In this document: positions 25,890 to 32,519 of the stretch, one piece after another | Layout of the letters: every line of letters begins with the position of its first letter | How positions within the stretch are numbered: position 1 is the stretch's first letter | Assembly (NCBI GenBank): GCA_030949985.1 | Contig: JAUZRX010000017.1 | Location: 1-64,000 of the forward strand | DNA from: Acidobacteriota bacterium | GTDB lineage: Bacteria > Acidobacteriota > Polarisedimenticolia > J045 | Direction: 5' to 3' | Length of the DNA: 64,000 nucleotides | The notes under the pieces: generated by a model | Database searches by the model: none | Seen by the model: only the letters and a program-made list of their open reading frames with translations | Told to the model about the DNA's origin: nothing | Program-made: the position numbers and the translations under genes

Positions 25890-26483
25890 ATGAAAAAGAC
25901 GATCAGTTCTCTGTTCGTGTCCATCGCTCTGTGTGCGGCCATGGTCTTTTCATGTTTGCCCGCTCATGCCGATGACAATCGCGACATTGGTGTTACCGAT
26001 CTCGTGTTTCTTCCTCAGGGCGACGGAACGGTGGCGGTACAGGTCGACATCACCATCAAACAGCTCGGAACCTACGGCTTTCACCTGACTGTGGAACATT
26101 ATCGAGACGGGCAAAAGATTGGAACCATCAAAGAAGGTCAGTACACTGACTCCGCCTCCGGTTGCGGTGGGATTGAATCATGTCCAGAGGGCCAGACGAT
26201 ATGCGCGGGGACTTGCATGATCGGATCGTCGATATGGGGTGGCTATCATGGATCCTGCGAAGCATCCGGATGTTGTTACCCAGGCGGACCGAATGATTGC
26301 CGCTACTTCCGCTATTGCATGGGAATGGTGTCCATCGTAGGCTCTGCAGACTTGCAGGTGGGCGATTCTGTGAAAGCGACTATCACTCCTGATGTCACTC
26401 CTGATGTCGGCACTACTATCACTCCTGATGTCGGCACTGTCGATGCAGACTTCATCAACAACACGCGTTCCGAAGTCTATTGA
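25890..26483 (+). CDS. Secreted cysteine-rich protein with TPDV repeats
   Basis: A 197-residue exported protein: basic MKK start, hydrophobic core to about residue 25, cleavage after AHA. Residues 35-85 look like a beta-sandwich strand set (TVAVQVDITIKQLGTYGFHLTVEHY). A central segment (90-150) holds ten cysteines, with ICAGTC, CEASGCCY and CRYFRYCMG. Near the C-terminus TPDV recurs three times from a DNA repeat. GAAAGGGGAG lies six bases before the ATG. Base composition is clearly lower in G+C than neighbours. Together with the gene at 6407 it forms a class of small exported cysteine-rich proteins in this window. Family not recognised. Confidence 0.72.
   Translation: MKKTISSLFVSIALCAAMVFSCLPAHADDNRDIGVTDLVFLPQGDGTVAVQVDITIKQLGTYGFHLTVEHYRDGQKIGTIKEGQYTDSASGCGGIESCPEGQTICAGTCMIGSSIWGGYHGSCEASGCCYPGGPNDCRYFRYCMGMVSIVGSADLQVGDSVKATITPDVTPDVGTTITPDVGTVDADFINNTRSEVY
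26384..26432 (+). repeat. Imperfect 12-bp coding repeats (TPDV units)
   Basis: CACTCCTGATGTC occurs at 26384-26396, 26396-26408 and 26420-26432. The spacing is in multiples of 12 bases, so copy-number change would add or remove four residues without a frameshift. The intervening 12-mers encode Gly-Thr-Thr-Ile. Confidence 0.75.
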
Positions 26484-26525
26484 CGCGTTTTCGTTTATGT
26501 GTGTGAGCTTCCTGAGGGTGTGTGC

Positions 26526-27062
26526 GTGGTCGGTCGTCTTTGGTCCAGTTTCGGCTTCGTGATTCTGTGCATGCCGCTTGGTTGCTCGGGCTCGTCTGCG
26601 GGGGCGGGAAATTCCGTCCCCGCTCCGCTGGTGCCGGACGAGAACGTGGTGGCTGGCGTGGCGGCTTTGGAGGAGCGCCTGGGGGCGATCCGTGGTGACG
26701 GTGAGGTCGTCATCGACTTGCCGGCGGGAGAGCCTTACCTGGGGGAGCTGATCTCTGGGCCCTGCACCGTTCGTGCGGTGATCGATTTCCGCGGTGGCGA
26801 GGACACGCAACTGGTCATTCCGTGTGTGGCGGAGTACCGCGGGAGCGAAGCCAAGATCGTCTGCGACACCACGGTGTTGCGCGGCAAGCTGTCCGGGGGC
26901 CGCGTGCGCTTGTCGGGACGGGAGTACAACAAGGAGATACTCCTCGAGGGTCAGGCCACCGGGGCGGGTCGGTTGGCGGGAAGGGTTCTGGAGGCTGGCG
27001 GCGAGGAGGAAGAGTGGGACGTGCTCGATGGCCGGTGGGAGATCGTCGCCGGTGAGCAGTAG
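26526..27062 (+). CDS. Predicted lipoprotein, unknown function
   Basis: A 178-residue protein. A short basic n-region and hydrophobic core end in the lipobox MPLGC, so it should be processed by signal peptidase II with the lipid on Cys about residue 20. The mature part is acidic and beta-rich; two internal cysteines (ISGPCTV and VIPCVAEY) may pair. I chose GTG 26526, seven bases after CTGAGGG; the frame is open from 26499. The end overlaps the start of the thioredoxin-like gene. Family unknown. Confidence 0.68.
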   Translation: MVGRLWSSFGFVILCMPLGCSGSSAGAGNSVPAPLVPDENVVAGVAALEERLGAIRGDGEVVIDLPAGEPYLGELISGPCTVRAVIDFRGGEDTQLVIPCVAEYRGSEAKIVCDTTVLRGKLSGGRVRLSGREYNKEILLEGQATGAGRLAGRVLEAGGEEEEWDVLDGRWEIVAGEQ

Positions 27063-27684
27063 ATGCTGGGGAGGTGGCCTGTGGCTCCCTCTGGCTGTCT
27101 GCCTGCTGGCTTGTGGCGGACCGGCCGAGCCGGGGAGGGTTCCGGTCGAGTACGGCCTGCCTGCGCAGCCCTTCGTCTTGCAGACGATCGAGGGAGAGAG
27201 GGTTTCGCTGGAAGATGCCTGCCGGGATTCTTCGGTGGTGGTGCTGTCGTTCTGGACGACCTGGTGTGGGCCGTGCATCCACGAATTGCCGATGGTGGAG
27301 GCCCTCTACAAGCGCTATCGGGACCAGGGGGTGAGTGTGCTTGCCGTGGAAGTCGGCAGCGATCCGGAGTTGGTAGCGCGTTTGGTGCAGACGACTCGTG
27401 TCACCTTTCCCGTGCTGCTCGACACGAACCAGTCCGTGGCGAGGGCCTTCGGCGTCAGAGGCTACCCCTGGGTCGTGACCATTGCAGGAGACTGTCAGAT
27501 CATCGGCTCGAGTCTCGGCCCCGTGGACAACCGGCTTTCGGAGACGGTGGCCCGGCTCCTCGCCGAGTCCACCGCCGTGGACTCGACACGGAACATCGGC
27601 AGAGCATCGGCGGCCGGGCGAGAGCTGCGGCGAAGGGCGCGATCGAGCCGGTCGGCCGGACGCCGCCACTCGACCTCGCCGTAG
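27052..27684 (+). CDS. TlpA/ResA-like thioredoxin-fold lipoprotein
   Basis: A 210-residue protein. A hydrophobic leader ends in the lipobox LLAC near residue 20. A thioredoxin fold follows (about 40-170) with the redox motif WCGPC in SFWTTWCGPCIHELP and a cis-Pro region RGYPWVV. TlpA-like proteins reduce or exchange disulfides outside the cytoplasm, for example in cytochrome maturation. The GTG start overlaps the preceding lipoprotein gene by 11 bases, with GGGAG ten bases upstream. The last 35-40 residues are Arg/Ser-rich and lie opposite a decayed HNH-nuclease frame. The natural stop was probably lost and replaced by foreign sequence. Confidence 0.75.
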   Translation: MSSRCWGGGLWLPLAVCLLACGGPAEPGRVPVEYGLPAQPFVLQTIEGERVSLEDACRDSSVVVLSFWTTWCGPCIHELPMVEALYKRYRDQGVSVLAVEVGSDPELVARLVQTTRVTFPVLLDTNQSVARAFGVRGYPWVVTIAGDCQIIGSSLGPVDNRLSETVARLLAESTAVDSTRNIGRASAAGRELRRRARSSRSAGRRHSTSP

Positions 27685-27740
27685 CGTCCGCGTACCTCGA
27701 GCAGGCCCGCATGGATCAGCCCGTGGCAGGTGCCCAAGCC
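27560..27740 (-). pseudogene. HNH-endonuclease C-terminal remnant
   Basis: Read on the minus strand, the segment gives LGTCHGLIHAGLLEVRG followed by EVEWRRPADRLD. This resembles the end of HNH endonucleases, where the final zinc/catalytic motif is CxxCHxxxHxGxL. The N-terminal half of such a gene cannot be read upstream in a single frame, and the 3' part is fused to the thioredoxin-like gene on the other strand. It is taken as a decayed fragment. Confidence 0.42.
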
Positions 27741-28175
27741 GCCACTACGATGCTGACGCCGGCGCACCACGACCACGCCGACGCACCCCAAAAACCACCA
27801 ATGGATGCCCAAAACGTGCAGGCCTGCCGCTGCTCTTCTTCCCTCCTGGAGTCCTGAGTTCCATCGAAGCCAACATACAAGAGGCGGTGAGCTTGCGAAC
27901 CCCTCCCACCGGTTCGCATAGCTCACGGTTCCCAGTAGCTGCCAACGGCTCCCACCCGCGCGTTCCAACGTCGGTTCGCGCTGGGCGGGGTTCGCTGCGC
28001 TCACCACCGACCCCTACACGCGTATCGCGCGGTGGGGTGTTGTTTCAGGTGGCGCGTTTCGTGCCCAACCGACGCCACGGCGTCCAAGCCGCCGTTTCGA
28101 CGGTGACGCCAACACACCAAAACCCGCCAGGGGAGAGTGCCTGGAGGAGTTCGACCGGCTCCCCTCGAGCCCCCT
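27741..28175. other. Gene-poor region with degenerate direct repeat
   Basis: No intact gene is visible. About 45 bases near 27729-27775 are repeated imperfectly near 28079-28123 (shared cores CAAGCCGCC and TGACGCC). The rest, including a GTTCGC-rich stretch at 27895-28000, looks like degraded coding or mobile DNA. Confidence 0.35.
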
Positions 28176-29357
28176 TCACTCCAGTAGCGTGTCCGCCTGG
28201 CGCGGCACGGTGGCCGCCCGGCGGCGCAGCAGCTCGAGGATGCGCCGCGCCTCCAGTCGGTCGGCGGCGCTGGGCCTGCTCTCCAGCGCCGCGAGCAGGT
28301 GCTGGTAGGCGGCGGTGGGCAGCTCCAGATCGCCGGCCAGAACCCTGGCGGCGCCGATGTGGGCGGTGGCCTGCGCCGCTGCTGCGGAGTGCTCGCCGAG
28401 AATGCGCTGGTAGACCGCCAGGGCGGCCCGGGGGTGGCCGGCGGTCTCGAGGGCCCGGGCCAGGCGCAGCTTGTCGCCCAGGGCCACCTCGCTTCGCGCC
28501 CGGGCCCGGGGCAGGGCGGCGAGCAGGCCGTAGGCCTCGGGGAGCCGGTCGTGGTCGAGGGCGTCGAGCAGGGCCGCGGCGGGGGCGGAGGCCGCCGGGC
28601 GGGGCGCCGCCCGCAGCGCGGGTTCCGGCCGGGCCAGGCGCAGCCGATCCCAGCCCCAGGCCACCGCCAGCCCCGCGGCGAAGCCGCCCAGGTGGGCTCC
28701 GTAGGCCACCCCGGTGCCGCCGCCGCCGGAAAAGAGCATCGGCAGCACGTTGTCGAGCACGATGAAGATGCCCAGCACCAGCCGGGCGGGGAACTCCATC
28801 ACCGTGGCGATCAGCGGGAAGAGAAAGACCCACACCCGCACCCGATTGCGGGGAAACCAGAGGAAGTACATCCCCAGCACCCCGGAGATCGCCCCGGAGG
28901 CCCCCACCGAGGGGATCCCCGACCCCGGCCGCAGCAGGCCATCGCCCAGCCCCGCCGCCAGGCCCGTGCCCAGGTAGGCCACCAGGTAGCCCAGCCGCCC
29001 GAGGCGGTCCTCCACGTTGTCGCCGTAGATCCAGAGAAAGAGCATGTTCCCGGCGATGTGCAGGAAACCGCCGTGGAGGAACATGGCCACGAAGAGGTCC
29101 AGGGTCCGGGGCGCGGCGGGCTTGAAGCCGTGCTTGAAGAGGAAGATGTCGTAGGCGCTCAGCGCCGCCCGGGCGTCGACGCCCCGCTCGACGGCCAGCA
29201 CCCGGGCGTAGGCCTGGGTGTAGGGATCCAGCGGGTCGGCCCCCATGAAAGAGAGGGGATAGACCGAGACGAACACCGCCACGTTGACCGCGATCAGGGT
29301 CCAGGTCACCCAGGGGGTGGATTTGGGGTTGGGGCTGTCCCCGATGGGAAGGAACAC
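28176..29357 (-). CDS. Rhomboid-family intramembrane serine protease with TPR-like tail
   Basis: A 393-residue protein. The rhomboid core (about 15-235) has six or seven helices: FLHGGFLHIAGNMLFLWIYGDNVED in L1-TM2, the catalytic Ser motif GASGAISGVLGMY, and the catalytic His in AYGAHLGGFAAG. Such enzymes cut membrane-protein segments inside the bilayer. Residues 245-393 are helical and Ala/Leu/Arg-rich (for example HPRAALAVYQRILGEH), like TPR repeats on the cytoplasmic side. The GTG at 29357 is preceded by GGAGAAAGG. It is divergent from the sulfhydrylase operon. Confidence 0.88.
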   Translation of the reverse strand: MFLPIGDSPNPKSTPWVTWTLIAVNVAVFVSVYPLSFMGADPLDPYTQAYARVLAVERGVDARAALSAYDIFLFKHGFKPAAPRTLDLFVAMFLHGGFLHIAGNMLFLWIYGDNVEDRLGRLGYLVAYLGTGLAAGLGDGLLRPGSGIPSVGASGAISGVLGMYFLWFPRNRVRVWVFLFPLIATVMEFPARLVLGIFIVLDNVLPMLFSGGGGTGVAYGAHLGGFAAGLAVAWGWDRLRLARPEPALRAAPRPAASAPAAALLDALDHDRLPEAYGLLAALPRARARSEVALGDKLRLARALETAGHPRAALAVYQRILGEHSAAAAQATAHIGAARVLAGDLELPTAAYQHLLAALESRPSAADRLEARRILELLRRRAATVPRQADTLLE

Positions 29358-29462
29358 GGCCTTTCTCCGGCGGCAGGTGCGGCTCGCATTATGACCGCTT
29401 CCGATGAGAATCGGGTATTCTGAGCGCCCCCACCTCACCCGGTGCCATTCGGAGTCGATCTC

Positions 29463-30794
29463 ATGACGGACCAGAAAGACCCCCAGCCCGCCTTTCGCCG
29501 CCGGGTACGGGAAGGGCTCTACAACGTGCGCTCGTTTCTCGTCCACGGTCGTCATCAGACCGGCCAGTGGGACTACAGCCACCACGTGATTCCCCCCCTG
29601 AGTTCCTCGGTGACCTACCGCCTCGACAGCGCCGAGCGGGGCGCCATGGGCTTCGAGGGCTTCGCCGCCCACGAGCACCGGGAGCCGGGTCAGCAACCGG
29701 TCTACATCTACGACCGCCTCGACGAGCCCACCCGGGCGATGCTCGAAGACCACCTGGCCATGGCCGAGGGAGGCGAGATCGCCATCTGCTTTTCCACCGG
29801 CATGGCCGCCATCGCCGCGGCCTTCGGCGTGCTCACCCGTGCGGGTCAGCACTTCGTCGCCCACCAGACCCTCTACGGTTGCACCTACAGCCTGCTGACC
29901 TCCTGGCTACCCCGCTTCGGCATCGAGGGCAGCTACGTCGACCTGACCGACCTCGAGGCCCTGGACCGCTCGATCCGTCCCGGGACCCGCATCGTCTACT
30001 TCGAGACCCCCACCAACCCGACCCTGGAGATCATCGACATCCAGGCGGTGTGCGCGGTGGTCAAGAAGCACAACGCCCGGCGGGAGGAGGCGGACAAGAT
30101 CCACGTGGTGGTGGACAACACCTTCGCCTCCCCGGCCCAGCAGCGCCCCCTCGAATATGGTGCCGACCTGGTGGTCGCCTCGCTGACCAAGAACATCGGC
30201 GGCTTCGGCACCGACATGGGCGGGGTGGTGATCGGCTCGCTCAAGTACGAGACCGACCTGATTCTCTACCGCAAGGACTTCGGCGGCGCCCTGGCTCCCA
30301 AGACCGCCTGGCCGATCCTGGTCTACGGCCTGCCGACCCTCGACCTGCGCCTCGGCCGCCAGGCCAAGACGGCGCGCAAGGTGGCTGCTTTCCTCGCCGA
30401 TCATCCCCTGGTGGACAAGGTGCACTACCCGGGACGGGAAGACTTTCCCTGGCGCGAGGTGGCCGAGCGCCAGATGCGCAACTTCGACGGCGAGTTCGCT
30501 CCCGGCATCATGATCTACTTCGAGCTGGCCGGTGATCCCGACCAGCGTTTCGAGCGGGGCCGGGCCCTGGTCGACGACATCGCGGCCAACGCCTACACCC
30601 TGACCTTGGCGGTGAGCCTCGGTCAGCTCCGCACCCTGATCGAAATGCCCTCGGCGATGACCCATTCGGTGCTTCCGTCCGAGGTGCAGTGCGGCGGCGG
30701 CATCGATCCGGGCGGCATTCGCCTGTCCATCGGCATCGAGGACGCCCAGGACATCATCCGTGACCTGGGCGAGGCGCTGGGGAAGCTCTCGTGA
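29463..30794 (+). CDS. Cys/Met-metabolism PLP enzyme (MetY/MetZ/MetB type)
   Basis: A 443-residue fold-type-I PLP enzyme. Phosphate-binding loop residues are in FSTGMAAIAAAF. The Asp contacting the pyridine is in VVVDNTFASPAQQRPLEYGAD, and the Schiff-base Lys in VVASLTKNIGGFGTD. The Tyr-Arg motif reads YDRLDEPTR. Homologues make homocysteine or cystathionine from activated homoserine, or split methionine. Because a homoserine acetyltransferase fusion follows in the same operon, O-acetylhomoserine sulfhydrylase or cystathionine gamma-synthase is the likeliest role. The first of six tightly spaced genes; the next starts in a GTGA overlap. Confidence 0.82.
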   Translation: MTDQKDPQPAFRRRVREGLYNVRSFLVHGRHQTGQWDYSHHVIPPLSSSVTYRLDSAERGAMGFEGFAAHEHREPGQQPVYIYDRLDEPTRAMLEDHLAMAEGGEIAICFSTGMAAIAAAFGVLTRAGQHFVAHQTLYGCTYSLLTSWLPRFGIEGSYVDLTDLEALDRSIRPGTRIVYFETPTNPTLEIIDIQAVCAVVKKHNARREEADKIHVVVDNTFASPAQQRPLEYGADLVVASLTKNIGGFGTDMGGVVIGSLKYETDLILYRKDFGGALAPKTAWPILVYGLPTLDLRLGRQAKTARKVAAFLADHPLVDKVHYPGREDFPWREVAERQMRNFDGEFAPGIMIYFELAGDPDQRFERGRALVDDIAANAYTLTLAVSLGQLRTLIEMPSAMTHSVLPSEVQCGGGIDPGGIRLSIGIEDAQDIIRDLGEALGKLS

Positions 30795-31453
30795 AGGGGA
30801 GCGGCTGGGTGCTGGTGGCGGCCCTGGTCACGGCGCTGGGCTGTTCGGGAGGCGGCGGCGGTGCCCTGCCTGCCGGCGCGCCCCCCCTGCCGCCCGCGCC
30901 CGGTCCTGAAGAAGTGGCCGCCATGCGCGCCGAGAAAGACCGCTCGTACAAGGAGGACGAGGAGTCGCCGATCCCTCCCGAGTTGCGGGAAAGTTTTGCC
31001 GGACTTTCGTACTACCCCTACGATCCCCAGTGGCGGATGCTGGTCCACCTCGACCGCTACCTCGACCCGATCCCCTTTGTCATCACCACTACGGGCGGGG
31101 TGGAGCGGCCCGCGGTGAAGGTCGGTCGCATCCGCTTCGAGCGAGACGGCGAGACCTATACCCTCAACGTCTACACCCTCCGCGACTTGCCGGCCGAGGC
31201 CTGGAATTCCCTCTTCCTGCCCTTCATGGACGCCACCACGGGACGGGAGACCTACCCCGCCGGGCGCTACGTGGAACTCGCCAAGGTCCGGGATGACTGG
31301 TATGTTCTCGACTTCAATCTGAGCTACAACCCCTTGTGTGCCTACGGTCGGACGATCTATCGCTGCCCGGCCACGCCCGCCGAAAATCGCTTGCCCATCG
31401 CGGTCAGAGCCGGAGAAAAGGGGTACGGGCTGCACGGAGGAGAGAGTCGATGA
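30791..31453 (+). CDS. DUF1684-like lipoprotein
   Basis: A 220-residue predicted lipoprotein: hydrophobic leader ending ALGC near residue 18, then a Gly/Pro/Ala-rich linker (20-40) and a beta-rich domain. The C-terminal blocks YPAGRYVEL, DFNLSYNPLCAYG and CPATPAENRLPIAVRAGEK are typical of DUF1684 proteins of unknown function. GTG start within a GTGA overlap; the stop overlaps the following ATG. A secreted protein inside a methionine operon is unexpected. Confidence 0.75.
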   Translation: MKGSGWVLVAALVTALGCSGGGGGALPAGAPPLPPAPGPEEVAAMRAEKDRSYKEDEESPIPPELRESFAGLSYYPYDPQWRMLVHLDRYLDPIPFVITTTGGVERPAVKVGRIRFERDGETYTLNVYTLRDLPAEAWNSLFLPFMDATTGRETYPAGRYVELAKVRDDWYVLDFNLSYNPLCAYGRTIYRCPATPAENRLPIAVRAGEKGYGLHGGESR

Positions 31454-31977
31454 TTCCGGATCGCGTTTTCGTTTTCGGCTACGTGGGCTCCAGGGCCGAC
31501 CAGGTGGCGCGGGTGCTCGCCGAGCGCCTCGAGCGGCCGGTGTTCAGCACCGAGAAGGTCATCGAAGCGTCGGCCCGCATGCCCGTGGCGGAGGTCTACC
31601 GCAAGGAAGGGGAGAACGGTTTCCGCCAGCGGGAGCGCCGCGCCCTGGTTTCGGTCGCCACGGGACCTCCGGGAGTGATCCTCCTCGGCGCCGGCACCTT
31701 CCTCGACCGGGGCAACCGCAAGACGATCCACCAGGCGGGCGTCTCGGTGTTCATCGACGCCAGCCTCGAGGAGTGCCTGGCGGGGGCCATCGAAAACGGA
31801 GTCCTGCGCGCCGACGACGAGGCCAACGAGCGTTTCACCAGCCAGTTCGAGCTGCGGCGGGAAGAGTACGAAAAGGCCGACGTGCTGGTCGAGCAGCTCG
31901 ACCGTGACGCCGAGGCCATCGCCGACGAGGTGTTGCAGCGGCTCGAAGACCGGGTCTGGGAGGAAAAGTTCGCATGA
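31450..31977 (+). CDS. Shikimate-kinase-like protein lacking Walker A
   Basis: A 175-residue soluble protein that follows shikimate kinase in length and layout: beta-1 VFVFGYVGSRADQVARVLAERL, helix and RPVFSTEKVIE, YRKEGENGFRQRERRAL (compare the FRxxE region), LLGAGTFLD and the LID-like segment. The Walker A motif GxxGxGKS is replaced by GYVGSRAD, losing the Lys and Ser that bind ATP and Mg. It therefore probably cannot work as a usual kinase and may have a regulatory or binding role. ATGA overlaps on both sides tie it to the lipoprotein and membrane-protein genes. Confidence 0.7.
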   Translation: MIPDRVFVFGYVGSRADQVARVLAERLERPVFSTEKVIEASARMPVAEVYRKEGENGFRQRERRALVSVATGPPGVILLGAGTFLDRGNRKTIHQAGVSVFIDASLEECLAGAIENGVLRADDEANERFTSQFELRREEYEKADVLVEQLDRDAEAIADEVLQRLEDRVWEEKFA

Positions 31978-32510
31978 GCCGGGGCGCCGCGCCCGCCCCG
32001 GGTCTGTTCGTGGGTCGCGTGGTGGGCATCGCCTCCCTGGTCAGCGGCAGCCTGCTTGCCTTGCTCTGGATCGGGATGCGCTTTTCCACGCGCCTGGTCC
32101 GCACCTTCGCCTTCATCCCTTTCTTCGATCACAAGCGTCGCTTCGACGATTTCGGCCTGCTGGTCACCCACCTGGTGGTGGCCCTGCTGCTGGTAGGTGT
32201 GGGCTTGCTGATCCTCCGGCGCCGTCGCTGGGCCGTACCGGCTTTTCTGGTTTGTGGCTGGGGCGGCCTGCTGTTCAGCGTGGCGGCCCTCTGGCCCGGC
32301 GACCAGCTGCGCCGGGAGATGGAACTCGGGCTCAAGATGGCCCGGCGCATGGGACGCGCCGCTCCCGACGCCACTTTCTATGACCTGATCGTGCAGGAGG
32401 TCCCCCCCGCGGCCTGGGTCGGTCTCGGAGTCTTCCTCCTGGTCTGGCTCGCCCTGCTGACCGCGGGTACCGTCCACCTGCTGCGCCAGCGCCGGCATTA
32501 CGCCCACTGA
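31974..32510 (+). CDS. Four-helix membrane protein, unknown family
   Basis: A 178-residue integral membrane protein with helices at about 15-35, 60-80, 85-105 and 140-165 and basic loops. The region between helices 3 and 4 (QLRREMELGLKMARRMGR) is amphipathic. I do not recognise the family. Its ATG overlaps the preceding stop, and the MetX-Hom fusion starts 9 bases after it. Confidence 0.7.
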   Translation: MSRGAAPAPGLFVGRVVGIASLVSGSLLALLWIGMRFSTRLVRTFAFIPFFDHKRRFDDFGLLVTHLVVALLLVGVGLLILRRRRWAVPAFLVCGWGGLLFSVAALWPGDQLRREMELGLKMARRMGRAAPDATFYDLIVQEVPPAAWVGLGVFLLVWLALLTAGTVHLLRQRRHYAH

Positions 32511-32519
32511 TCGACGCCG

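Noticed and set aside
29395-29462. SAM or other riboswitch before the methionine operon
   Set aside because: The leader is only about 60-100 bases and shows no conserved riboswitch elements.
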